The translations under genes and the position numbers were made by a program. 23,647 bases of DNA from Isoetes engelmannii (Eukaryota; Streptophyta; Lycopodiopsida; Isoetales; Isoetaceae). Where the stretch lies: NCBI GenBank assembly GCA_011763485.2, contig JAANSK020246942.1:1-23647 (forward strand), written 5' to 3'. The notes beneath the pieces were generated by a model. The model was given only the letters and a program-made list of their open reading frames with translations, was not told the origin of the DNA and ran no database searches. Shown here piece by piece: positions 10,101-19,002 of the stretch; within the stretch, counting starts at the first letter, position 1, and each line of letters begins with the position of its first letter.

Positions 10101-13100
10101 GTTACATGCCCCTAACAGCTCGGTTGCAGACAGTTTTAGACATGCCTGTGATACTCCAGACAGTCTTAACATGTATAGAGCCCCTTCCACAACATGTGTT
10201 ACAGGTGTAAGACTTGGAGTTACCATAACGACGCATTTCCTTCATTGTACCAACATAACATCCCTTTCTCTCGAGGTAATAGTGATGTGGGCAAAAATCC
10301 AAAACTGTTTCTGGATGGGTGGCCCAATAGAAGGCTAATAGAGATGCCCTAAAGCTCCATAAATAATTAGTAATAACGTCACACTGCTGACCTGGCATGG
10401 TATCAGAGCTTGGTTTGGTATAGAACTAAGTGCACTTTTTCACCCGTCAGAACATTCTTGCAATTGAGTGGTTTAAGCTGAAAGTTTCCTAGCTGTGGCA
10501 GATTTGTCTTGGCTTTCTAATAAGCCAAGAATCAGAACATATAACCTAAAAGAATCTTGCAAATTTTCTAAGATTACCCATCTAAAACGTCTTCTCTGTG
10601 GAACTTCTCAACATTCTGCTCTACCATGCCGATTTTGCTGTGGGAAAGCAAGGGATCTAAGCATTTTTAGCTTTCTTAACAGAACTGCAGAACTGTTAAA
10701 GGTTGATACAGGTTTGTCAAAACTACTGTGTATTTTCATGACTGCTCTTTATTTTTAAAAATTTATCTCCCATGCCTTATTGGATGGCGAGAATTATTCT
10801 ACTTGGTGTGATAATTTCAAAATCAATCTTAATCTCAATGATTTAGGAGAGGTTCTTTTTCCTTTTTTTTAAGGCAAGATAATAAAAATTTTATTAATAC
10901 ATAATAAATAAATACATAGGCTCCACAATAGGCCTGATAGGCAGAAGTTTAACATTCACCACCTTGAACCCAAGCATGGCAACAGAAATACTGCAATGAT
11001 CCACAAAAATTAGATCCAAGGGAAGCCTCTTGATACCCTAGAGGCAATGCCACTATTTGCTCCACCTCCTAAATAGATAGAAGGGAGAATCAGGCAATGG
11101 GAGAGGTTCTTGCTACTGCTTGGGCACTTGTTAATCCAGAAGATAAAAATAAAGATTCCATACCTCTTACATTGCTCAAAGCTACTGTGTTAGATGAATT
11201 CAAGAGGGGATTTAATTTGAGGGATGTTAAAACAATGTGCAAAAAGGAGCTTGACAGCAACTTCATATTTGAGGTAAGATGCATCATTTGAGGCTTCAAA
11301 TTTGTGCCACCATGAGAGATTGTTTGCAGCAGTAAAAGGTGAAAGGAAAAATTCTGTGCCGCTGAGCAAATATGGATGAACTTATTCTTGTTATGCACAC
11401 TCTGCAAAGATTATCACGTGATTATGATCATATCAGTAATCACTAGGAGCTCAAAGTCAAGATTAAAATAACTTTCAACCCGTTACAGCAGCATTGCTGG
11501 ATGCAGAACTTAAGCTTAAGAGAAAAGAACAAGTGAAAGGGGCTGATTACTCTACTTAGTTTTGCAATCCAAACCCAAGATATTTCCTTATCATGATGGC
11601 TTAGTATAGGTAATTCAATTTCCTGACCAACTATTGTAACTCAAAACAACCATCATGATCAAGTACTAGGCATGTAAGACTCGTCCATATTCTATGCTTA
11701 CCACTCGTGCAAGTTCGCCAACCGTTGATAGCACTCCTGCAATGACGGCATTATTCCCACTACCTCCAGTTCCTTCCCGAAGTCTTGCAACCAGCACCTG
11801 CATTAGTCAGAAAGCGAAATTTATGTTCTGAAATCCAGAATCTGAGAAAATGTAAAGGCTATGAAGAGTATCCAACTAACAGACCTCTTCAATTGGAACT
11901 ATGTAAGGCAATATCAGGTGCTCACAAGCTCTGATCAGTGAGCCTAAAAGTATTGCACTTTCCTCCCTGTTTTTGCTGTCATTACTGCCACAATACACAT
12001 AATATTGAGTTACTTTCACAAACCTAGAAAAGGGAGGTTTAAATGATTCCCCGCATATGCAACCTGTGTTCTAAGTCGGTTAAAAGTTGTTGAAGATGGC
12101 GACGCAATGCAGGGAGAACATATGCAGGATTTTTATCTGATAGCTTTCCAGTCATTGAGATGGATAATTCTCGAACTTCAAATGCCTGTATGCATGCCCA
12201 CAAAACGGATTAGCTTTCAGCATATAAATGACAATGCATAGTTGCATAATTAACGTTAAAAAAAAATGCATCTCGTCATTTCTTTTCCTGCAGCTATCCA
12301 TATTTACGAAGTCTCAGGCCCTGTAAACCTAGCACAGGCATATTCTTGGAAGATACTATAGCCTATCATAAAATCCAGTCTTTTCAGATTGCCACCACTT
12401 TCCTAATAGCATTGCGCTTTTTATCACGCTGTTGATCCACCAATAAAATGCTTGAGTCTGGTGGCGTGTAAATATTGACTGAAGACAACAGCAGACCAGT
12501 TATATTACAGCGTAATTTGGCATATCATTGCCAGAATTCAAATAGATTAACCAGGCCCCTTCGTGATTATATCACATCCATTCCTTGTACTTTAGAACCT
12601 GAATCTTGTTGTTCATTCCTACCCTTCAAAACTAGATTAAACACTTGGACTCCCAAATGACATCCAACTTGATCTAACATCCATAATTATCCAGCGCTGC
12701 CAAACTGATTACTTGCTAGTTGATACCAAGAAACACTTAACAAACTACTCCCAAAAGTTATTTACCTCATCATTTAACGCGATAAAGATAGCCCTAAGGC
12801 TATCTGCCTGAGCCAAAAACTCATAGAATGTGCCATTTGAGTGTAAAGAAATAAATACAGCTTTTCGTACTCCAGAATCTGCATCTGCTACGGCTGCTAC
12901 AAGCAGTTTCTCGAGGATCTGAAATAGAAAGAAAGAAAGTTAGATTTATTATCGCCTATTAGAGACCCGTGGGATCTATGAGACCATAATGAATACAACA
13001 TGTATAGGCCTCTCAGGAGGCACTGTCCTCCTTCAGTATCATACTAAAACAGGTAAAAAAGGAACATAGCATAATGTTTGTTAATTGCTTTTAGATAGGT

Positions 13101-16100
13101 TCTCATATCAGCTTTTGATCCTATGCTAACTTTTAATTTTTTGCTGCCATGCCTTCTGTTTTAAAAAGGCTGCTTGTGCATTTGTATTACTTAGCATTTT
13201 CTCTTTTGGAACTGCTAACATCACCAGTTTTGGATATGAGCACTTTGTTCTCTTTTGTGGATCCTCCTCCACTATCTCCTCATCCAGTTCTTTCTTAGCA
13301 GTAAAGGAAGAAGTTCTTTCTGCTTGCTTAAGGCCTTTGGGATTTGTGCTTTTATTATCTTAATGGATACTCCTTTGTTTTGAGAGTGTTCATGGATGAA
13401 CAGGCCACATATTTATGGAGCCAAAGAATATTAAGGATTGCTCACACAATTCTTTTAACAAGCTTGACAAAGGAGTATCAAATTCTTAGCAGAAAGGCCA
13501 ACTAAAAAGGATAGAAAAACACAGTTAGCATTTAATGAGCTCCCAAACCAACTGCGTCCTGAGCTAAAAGCTTTTAGGAAATATAGCAAAGGAATCTGGC
13601 ATTCAAAGAAGTAAATATCAAAAATCACCTCCCTTGATATAGCAAATCCAGCTCGGATACCACAGCAGGAACAACTTCCATGGTCGTCCGCTTTTCCAAA
13701 TGTCGCTGCGATTATGTAAAGTGCAGGTTTTTTTCAATAGGCCACGCAACAGGCACTCTCATTGCTCGCTGCTCCATCCTTCTCTCTAGTACACGTCTCT
13801 TCTTTCTTTCAAGACCAAACCCTTAAGCCCAATGTTAAGCATTGACCTTTGGTTTGAAGAACTGCCTTGCCTTAATATATTAAACTTTGCCCTAGCTTTC
13901 CCAACCCATTAGTTAATCCTCTAAAGTTAACATTTGGACCACCTCCTCGAGTCCCACTTGGGGGACAGCGATGTACCACGAACCACGCGCCCTCATGATG
14001 TCCGTCACGCGTTCTGCGTTAAACTCCTCGCGAAACATACCTTTTGAAGAAGAAGTAAGGGGGGACGAGCCATATGATGGGAAACCATCGTATATGGTCC
14101 TGTGAGGGCTCGTGTCATTAATCCAAAGTTGAACTTTGGACCACTACAAACCTCATATTAAGGTGTTTACCTTGTCCAAAAGAAAAAAAAAAATATGTAC
14201 AGCAGACTTGAGAAAAGACAACCTAGCCGAATAAGGAAAGTTGCCTTAGCATATGGACAGAAAAGGAGAGTGGTATTACCCCTTAAAGCATTAAAAAGGT
14301 ATATAATCTACGAAATAACGAAGGAACTTTAAGTAATGTATAATAAGGACAAAACAACACCTGTTTTCGAAGTTTCTAGGAGCACATTGGCTGGATGAGA
14401 GGCGACAAGAACCTACCTTTCTCAATAATTGAAAAATGAAATCCAGCAATCCAACACAACTGACGACTGCATATCTATATGGTCGTCATATATGCAACCA
14501 TTGTTCAAAAATAAGCATCATTAGCCTAGAGAGAATTTTACCAAGCCACCATAAGTTTGTAAATGTAAGCTTTGGGTGCAACTACTGTGCTGTAAGCTTT
14601 TCGAGTTGTTCTTCTATCTAGTTGATAAGTTGTGATTCTGGTTTCACTTGCTATAAATGCCTGTGCACAAATGTTTATGCGGGATCTTACCTCCTCAATT
14701 ATAAAACGATGTTTCCTAAAGCCAGCATTCCGGCTACCTCGTGTGGCTGCAAGTCTAGAAGACGTAAAATTGGCAGCTACTTGGGAAGAATGATCCACAA
14801 GCCTGCAACAACAGACGGCTGCATCACGTCGTATGACGGCATCATCATCCTCAAGATAAGGAACAACAGCTTCTCTAGTGAACTCTAGCAACTCATGACC
14901 CTGTTAAATGCAATCCAAATTAAGGTCATAATCTGCAAGACCTTTGGCACTATTACAGTTTTCCTTACCTTCAAATCAAATGTTGTTAGAGTTCGTAAAG
15001 CGAGCTGTACTACAGCTGTTTTATTGACATCTGATATTGGCACCATGGGCACAGTTGGTTGTGGACGAACAAGGGGTCCACGCTTCTTTGTTGTCCAGTA
15101 AGGAGCCTTGCATAGAACCAAGGAGATCGAATCTAGCAAGCGCTCTTGTATCATAGGCAGCAATGACGGCAAGCTATAGAAAGTAAAAACTCGTCAGAAA
15201 TAAGAACACTTAACAAAGAAGCAACATAAAATCACCTGGAAGCAATTTGGTTCAAAGAGTGAACAAGAGTTTCACTAAGACCAGATGCAAACATGGCATC
15301 AAGCATATTCCGGGCATGCTCTTCCATGGCTGATCCTAATGCTTCTGTTAGACTCCCTATACAAGCGATTGCTTCCATTGACACTCTTCCCTTGCGTGGT
15401 GCAATCTGCATGTAAGAATGACAAATGTACTTTCAGTGTAATAATCTTAAAGAACTGCTAAAAGGAGGACAGTACCGCATCCCTTAGTAGTATTGTTATA
15501 TCTGGCAAGAAAGGTGCCAGCTCACCACCTACAGCTCCTGCCATTTCTCCTAAAGCAACAAATCCATATGCACGCTCTAAAGGATTCCGCATCACAAATA
15601 GGAGATGTTGCATATACATCTGCAGCAATCAGCGAACATGAACCTTAACTATTTCCTTACATAAAGGAGGATAGCATACCATACCTTAAGGTACGATGCT
15701 ACAAATCTATCACGCAGAAAATGTGCAATCCTTGGCAACAATGCAGTGACACTACGTCGAACAAGACGATCCCTGTGGTCTCTAAACTTCAAAACAATAT
15801 CAGAGACTTCCTTGTATCTTGACATCATAAATTCACCTGTATTCCTGCAAAGTTTCATCTATCCATTGTTAGCTCATATGGCAAAAAAGATTTCAATTCC
15901 CAACGTGGCAGACCTCAATAACTCCCCAACAGCCAGCAAAGAGCCGTGTATGCTTTCCACGCTAGCATTTTTTGCTAAGCCACCTTGAGTTGCTTCAAAC
16001 ATACGGAAGTACCTATAGCAGAGCACAGAGAAGACCTAAAAATGACCTCCGATCCGAAAGAAGATGACCAGCTAATACGGGCATATTGAATATCCCCACT

Positions 16101-17449
16101 ATACCATTGGACTCGCCAGCGTGTCTCTCTCTTAACTATCACTTTAAGACATGAGCGTAATGCTTCGACGGCACGCTCCCTGATCGCTAATTTCTGGTCA
16201 CGCAGTGCCACCCAAACGGCATCAATGAATTCAGGAACATGCATGTTAAAGACTGTAGGCGCATGATCAGCCATCTCCTGTTCAAGATCACAATACTTGG
16301 TAATCAACAACATGTTTAATGATTAGATTGATGTTAGCTTTAAGAGAAAAATAGAAAACAAAATCCTATATGATTTTAAATTATAAGTATTAGCATGTTT
16401 TCAGAGAGGAATATGCATCAGGGAGAATATAGCTGAAACATACTACTTTAAGATCATCTACTATCTTGCTGTGGCGAATATGAAATTTTAGAAGATTGAA
16501 GGTTTTGCCATTAACAACAAATTCATGCACTCGCCTTCAAAATGAGGACAGCTGCAAAACGACGGGACTCAATGCGGTCTCCCTGCAACCACTCTAGAGC
16601 ACGCTTTACCTGCATATTGCGAGCAGATGCTAAGTGCAAACCCTTACTAAATACAAATTGATACAAAACTTGGGCTGCAAAATAACCTGAGTTTCCACAA
16701 CATCAGCTGTTTGAGGTCCACCAGCTTCAGCAAGACGACCCAACACGTCACTGGCAGCAACCAGGACTTCAGGTTCATGTTTTTCTTCAAAGACTCTACG
16801 AATATAGTTTGAAAATCGTGCTGTTTTTGCTGCACTCTCACCCAATTTCACATCTACTAGTGCATTAATTGCATGCAATGCACCAAGATTGTCATTAAGT
16901 TCCGTGCTGTCGATCAAAGCAGAGATCCGATCATATAAACTGTCCAGAAACCTCGTCAATGCCTCTCCACTAAGATCCCTTGCTTCTTCCTCAACATGCT
17001 TCCGAAATGTCAGAAGAGATCCTTCCTGGAAGAGTAGATATCATGTTTGTAATTTTCTAAAATCCTTGACCCAGGAATCTTGACTTTACACAAGGCCCAA
17101 TCTTTGCTAATAAAAAATGGACATGATAACAGTGCAATGTGCCAATCCTTAATCTGCTTGATCCAAGAAATCTAGACGTTACACAAGGTCCCCAATCCAG
17201 TCTTTGCTAAATACAATGTATGATGACAATGCATTGTGTCAAGCCTTGCATCAAAGAAACTTAACCTCCTGTTGAAACAATGACTGAGGTTCGAACTAAG
17301 TTTGGAGGAGTCAAGTTTAAAATTCTTACTTTGGATGTGGAGTTCCGTTTGCAAAGCTCTGTGAGCAGGCGTTGCAGAGTATCACCTGCTGCTCCGGGCT
17401 TCTGAGAAGATGCAGCTACATTTCCAGAAGACCCCAAGGGCAATGCCAT
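186..17449 (-). CDS. TOR: Serine/threonine protein kinase TOR (target of rapamycin), N-terminal and central part, 43 exons, 3' end outside window
   Basis: TOR is the catalytic PIKK-family subunit of TORC1, coupling nutrients and energy to growth. Exons in transcript order: 17449-17330, 17025-16687, 16609-16535, 16277-16105, 16012-15914, 15844-15685, 15619-15476, 15405-15236, 15173-14969, 14900-14691, 12918-12766, 12185-12064, 11984-11885, 11797-11702, 9907-9777, 8117-8021, 7934-7746, 7661-7569, 7479-7444, 7373-7275, 7131-7033, 6482-6320, 6252-6119, 5958-5906, 5639-5516, 5455-5249, 5106-4954, 4821-4669, 4583-4512, 4426-4262, 4033-3972, 3440-3346, 2724-2615, 2539-2372, 2302-2237, 2147-2079, 1947-1843, 1782-1642, 1194-1069, 1002-838, 698-512, 473-454, 392-186. 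Total 1885 codons. Signature segments include [55 protein letters not shown] and [14 protein letters not shown]. The HEAT solenoid is followed by FAT; FRB, kinase and FATC are not present. Exons 40 and 41 contain frame lesions, so functionality is uncertain. Exon borders are hand-called. Confidence 0.95.
454..473 (-). other. TOR: 20-nt TOR micro-exon (exon 42)
   Basis: It is bounded by CGCAAAG before and CAG|GTGAGT after. Its 20 bases complete the split Gly codon from exon 41 and add EDDCLQ, giving [16 protein letters not shown]. This matches the conserved [11 protein letters not shown] of plant TOR. Without it exons 41 and 43 do not join in phase. Confidence 0.85.
1642..4033 (-). other. TOR: TOR exons 31-38: FAT domain TPR-like repeats (codons 1379-1650)
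   Basis: FAT repeats clamp the kinase domain in PIKKs. Exon 31 encodes [20 protein letters not shown] and splits the following TGG codon across a GC-AG intron. Exon 32 has [20 protein letters not shown]. Exon 33 has [18 protein letters not shown] and ARLEMAPM. Exon 34 has [19 protein letters not shown] and [14 protein letters not shown]. Exon 35 is [20 protein letters not shown]. Exon 36 is [20 protein letters not shown]. Exon 37 has [14 protein letters not shown]. Exon 38 has [19 protein letters not shown] and [15 protein letters not shown]. Phases are continuous and no lesion was seen. Exon 33 lies about 620 bases beyond exon 32. Confidence 0.94.
4262..5455 (-). other. TOR: TOR exons 26-30: end of HEAT region and start of FAT domain (codons 1129-1378)
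   Basis: Exon 26 (69 codons) is a weakly conserved acidic and Ser-rich linker starting [16 protein letters not shown]. Exon 27 restores strong similarity with [20 protein letters not shown] and [14 protein letters not shown]. Exon 28 has [12 protein letters not shown] and [16 protein letters not shown] begins at about [12 protein letters not shown] in exon 29. Exon 30 contains [12 protein letters not shown] and [15 protein letters not shown]. Between those two motifs exon 30 carries a highly charged stretch ([12 protein letters not shown]) with no obvious equivalent in the Arabidopsis protein as I remember it. Exon 29 ends AAG|GCAATT, an apparent GC donor. Using the next GT instead would add four residues (AILI). 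Confidence 0.92.
6483..7032. other. TOR intron 21 with local direct repeats
   Basis: A 24-base sequence, TCAGCACAAGATGCCTAGTC plus ATCA, occurs identically at 6687-6710 and 6774-6797. GGGCAGCTTCAATTCC with following bases (6845-6870) recurs with few changes at 6924-6950. AAGATGCCT appears a third time near 6904. No gene is seen; the short plus-strand frames here are products of the repeats. Confidence 0.65.
8118..9776. other. TOR intron 15 (1.66 kb)
   Basis: No coding similarity on either strand. The segment about 9080-9600 (pyrimidine-rich, with CACTCCCAAACACATTAGACAC and AATATTCCCCCTCC) resembles LTR-type sequence in style. I found no primer binding site, gag or terminal repeats, so it is left unassigned. 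Confidence 0.6.
10055..10397 (+). mobile_element. Probable Ty1/copia LTR remnant in TOR intron 14
   Basis: The right end is defined by a terminal CA (10396-10397) placed immediately before a tRNA primer binding site. The left end is only a guess, at a TGTTGT (10055). No second LTR was found in the intron. It is non-coding; the plus-strand frame 10054-10338 is considered accidental. It lies antisense to TOR. Confidence 0.5.
10398..10409 (+). mobile_element. LTR-retrotransposon primer binding site (initiator-tRNA-Met type)
   Basis: TGGTATCAGAGC is the classic plant Ty1/copia primer binding site, complementary to the 3' end of initiator tRNA-Met. The next bases, TTGGTTT, are close to the usual CAGGTTT. 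Confidence 0.85.
10759..11559 (+). pseudogene. Ty1/copia gag (UBN2-like) remnant, split by a nested insertion
   Basis: Open from 10759 to 10857, reading ...[20 protein letters not shown]. It resumes at 11112 with [32 protein letters not shown] and [11 protein letters not shown], until a TGA at 11289. LDGENYSTW is the hallmark LxGxNYxxW of copia Gag. Further fragments in other frames are [14 protein letters not shown] (about 11396-11443) and [17 protein letters not shown] (from 11482), matching the later part of Gag. Several frameshifts and stops make it a pseudogene. No protease, integrase or RT follows before exon 14, so the element is truncated. Confidence 0.75.
10858..11099 (-). mobile_element. 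5'-truncated non-LTR (LINE-type) insertion with 12-bp target-site duplication
   Basis: About 242 bases lie between two copies of GGAGAGGTTCTT (10846-10857 and 11100-11111). Read on the minus strand the insert ends in AATAAAATTTTTATTATC, CTTGCC and an A-run (plus-strand T-run about 10861-10870). That is a poly(A)-type 3' end lying against the left duplication. Removing the insert and one duplication joins the two gag parts exactly in frame (EVL|ATAWAL). No coding part of the LINE can be identified. Confidence 0.85.
11702..12918 (-). other. TOR: TOR exons 11-14: central HEAT repeats (codons 566-722)
   Basis: Four exons of 153, 122, 100 and 96 bases. Exon 11 begins [19 protein letters not shown] and includes [18 protein letters not shown]. 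Exon 12 contains [20 protein letters not shown] and [12 protein letters not shown]. Exon 13 contains [16 protein letters not shown] and LILPYIVP. Exon 14 encodes [12 protein letters not shown] and [15 protein letters not shown]. These match the conserved TOR order without gaps. Exon 11 is separated from exon 10 by a 1.77-kb intron, and exon 14 from exon 15 by a 1.79-kb intron; both introns carry repeats. Confidence 0.94.
12919..14690. other. TOR intron 10 (1.77 kb), repeat-bearing
   Basis: No gene on either strand. It contains a 12-bp inverted repeat, ATACTCCTTTGT (about 13364) and ACAAAGGAGTAT (about 13465). A more GC-rich block at about 13940-14150 has hairpins, and an A-run lies near 14181-14193. 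The segments 13909-13945 and 14116-14147 are imperfect direct repeats sharing TAATCC, AAAGTT and TTGGACCAC. Confidence 0.55.
14065..14140 (+). repeat. Hairpin and adjacent near-perfect palindrome inside TOR intron 10
   Basis: The outer stem ACGAGCC (14065-14071) pairs with GGCTCGT (14107-14113). The inner stem CCATAT-GATGG pairs with CCATC-GT-ATATGG (2-nt bulge) around a GAAA loop (14081-14084). Nine bases later comes TCCAAAGTT-G-AACTTTGGA (14122-14140), a perfect 9-bp palindrome around one base. Confidence 0.6.
14691..17449 (-). other. TOR: TOR exons 1-10: start codon and N-terminal HEAT repeats (codons 1-565)
   Basis: The ATG at 17449-17447 was chosen because it opens a short Ala/Gly/Ser-rich leader ([10 protein letters not shown]...) of the kind plant TOR carries, then [13 protein letters not shown]. 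Exon 1 ends in phase 0 at AAA|GTAAG. Exon 2 resumes with [17 protein letters not shown], the conserved beginning of plant TOR. Exons 2-10 encode alpha-helical HEAT repeats, with recognisable blocks ALWVALRD-like (VWVALRDQ), [62 protein letters not shown] and [19 protein letters not shown]. These repeats form the superhelical scaffold that binds RAPTOR. All junction phases agree: the exon 4/5 junction splits the TGG codon, and 5/6 splits AGG. Intron 3 (16534-16278) uses a GC donor. No lesion was seen in this block. Confidence 0.95.
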
Positions 17450-17720
17450 GCTAGAAACACTACCTCCTACTGCTCATTACCTATGAACTTGGTGCTGATG
17501 CTGCAGGGAAGTCGAATTTCGTCTACATAAGGGGACAGAAAAAAAGCCGAAGAGACAAAATACAGCGATATAAGCAATCTTACCGGAGCTAAGAAATACA
17601 TATTATATAAAAAACATTGATGAACCAGGTTATGAGGTCCAAGACAGGAAAATGGCAATCCGGCTATGGTCTTCTTGATTTGAACATCTGGAGTTTCCGG
17701 CGTGCCGTACATCTCCAGCT
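17450..17720 (-). promoter_or_regulatory. Presumptive TOR 5' leader and core promoter region
   Basis: This lies immediately upstream of the TOR start codon. On the minus strand it contains a TATA-like AT stretch TTATATAATA (17610-17601). It also has a strong donor-like CCG|GTAAGATT (about 17582) followed downstream by the acceptor-like CCCTGCAG (about 17505), so a short 5'-UTR intron is possible. There is no transcript evidence, and transcription start and leader structure are inferred only from position. A minus-strand open frame here (17712-17467) has no recognisable similarity. Confidence 0.3.
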
Positions 17721-17915
17721 GTCTACTGATATTTTAATGTTGAGAGCTAAATTGGAGAGGTTAAGAGCTCTGGTGGACACGCGCGAGAGCCAGAAGATGG
17801 CTCCTCTCAAAATGGCCGAAACTTTATTCCTTCCAAACCCCAAATACAAACAAAACTATACATGCATGTACAATGGGGGGGACAAAGTTAGCATAGATGC
17901 TCCTACATCCAATGT

Positions 17916-18345
17916 CTATATGGCGGCGTCGGATAACTTTACCCTGGTTTGGGGGATCCCGGAGGTAATTTTTCGGAGGATCCTGGAGGACGGGATCCTA
18001 CGTGAATGTGCAGTAACGGTATAGAAAATCCTGCCCCTTATAGGAAAAATCAGAGTTTTTTGTAGTGGGTTTTCCTCCCCCAATCCAGAATGAAATCGGA
18101 TGGGATCAGTTCAGGGGGTGGTCTGAATTGGCTGGAGCAGAGGCGCAGCTAGGAGCGAGGGAGGAATCGATGCGAGCGCCTCTCGGATAGAAGAGCTAGG
18201 ATCCGGCTAAAAAAAAGGCCCAAAACTACGTAGTAACCTTTTAACTGTGCAGTTAATGGCGGGGTACCTGAGGATCCCGTTGACTGCGAGTCCCGGAGGG
18301 AGGTATCCCCAAACTAGGGTAAAAATTTCCCACGTCCTATATGGC
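17916..18345. repeat. Inverted-repeat (foldback or MITE-like) element upstream of TOR
   Basis: The left arm, about 17916-17999, is imperfectly complementary to the right arm, about 18271-18345. The shared core on the left is TTTACCCTGGTTTGGGGG (from 17938), and its counterpart on the right is complementary to AGGGTAAA (18316-18323) with the adjacent CCCCAAACT. A second shared block is ACGGGATCCT (17990-17999) versus AGGATCCCGT (18271-18280). The arms differ by substitutions and small indels, and the loop is about 270 bases. No target-site duplication could be assigned, so two inverted copies of a dispersed repeat remain possible. No coding potential. Confidence 0.5.
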
Positions 18346-18349
18346 ACTG

Positions 18350-18850
18350 TAATCAACACTAGCTTAAAATTACGCCTATATTTCATCAAAATTAGAGGGC
18401 GTAAAACTTGGCCGGTTTTGGCGGAGCGGTGCCACTTCCCTTTTGACCTCCTTTTTTCTACAGGCTGCCGACCTCCGCGTTTCTGCCGACCATCGCTTCA
18501 CCTCGCTTCTCACCATCACTTCATCTCGCCATTGCTCCCGGGGGTGCAGTTAGAAGAAATCGTAGAAAACATGTGTGTACGGGAGGGGGTTTTTTTGGGG
18601 CCAAACCGTACGTATAATATGGGAGGGGTTATTTTTTTGCTTGATTTCCATATGGATATGAAGGAAATATGGTAGAGGTATATGAAATATAAGGGATATT
18701 TTTTTAAGAAAATTCCGTATAAGGGATAATTTCTCTTGACCCTATGAATGCACATGCCATATAGACTTTACATTAGCTGCACCCCCCGAGCCATTGCTTC
18801 ATTTCACTATCTGCTTTGGCCTTCTTCATTCTTCATTTCTTCTTGCCTTC
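18350..18850. other. Intergenic, no gene seen
   Basis: This is a pyrimidine-rich and simple-sequence stretch. It includes G-runs near 18581-18600 and 18620, and short C/T-rich repeats near 18465-18540. The plus-strand open frame 18247-18675 crosses the inverted repeat and looks spurious. A 34-base segment at 18750-18783 recurs at 22786-22819. Confidence 0.5.
18750..18783 (+). repeat. 34-base dispersed repeat, left copy (right copy at 22786-22819)
   Basis: GCACATGCCATATAGACTTT and the next 14 bases are identical in both places except for one G/A difference. The copies are in direct orientation, 4036 bp apart. The right copy sits inside the minisatellite. Confidence 0.8.
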
Positions 18851-18855
18851 TGCGA

Positions 18856-18960
18856 TTCTGAGTTCTTCTGCAGCCGGGTCTTTGTTTCTGAGTTCTTCTA
18901 CAACGAGGTCTTCATTTTTGAGTTCTTGTTTCTTCGTTTATGAGTTCTTCTACAACGGGT
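18856..18960. repeat. Short tandem repeat, about 30-bp unit
   Basis: The motif TGAGTTCTTCT recurs with the G of GAGTTCTT at 18860, 18890, 18920 and 18942, giving periods of 30, 30 and 22. The units share CTACAACG or CTGCAGCC followed by GGTCTT or GGTTCTT. It is pyrimidine-rich on the plus strand. No protein is assigned. Confidence 0.6.
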
Positions 18961-18965
18961 TCTTC

Positions 18966-19002
18966 GTTTCTGCAGCGAGACATCTGTCTGAATAGGGATT
19001 GT
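18966..19002 (+). repeat. 37-base dispersed repeat, copy 1
   Basis: GTTTCTGCAGCGAGACATCT and the following 17 bases match 19990-20026 at 33 of 37 positions. All four differences are transitions. It directly follows the 30-bp tandem repeat. Confidence 0.7.

Noticed and set aside
10054-10338. 94-codon plus-strand frame as a gene
   Set aside because: It lies within the probable LTR just before the primer binding site, with no similarity to known proteins.
13364-13477. 12-bp inverted repeat as a transposon terminus
   Set aside because: The arms are too short, with no target duplication and nothing element-like between them.
17617-18024. 135-codon plus-strand open frame
   Set aside because: It overlaps the TOR leader on the opposite strand and ends inside the inverted-repeat element. 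The translation resembles no family I know.
18247-18675. 142-codon plus-strand open frame
   Set aside because: It starts in the right arm of the inverted repeat and runs through low-complexity pyrimidine and G-run sequence. No recognisable domain.
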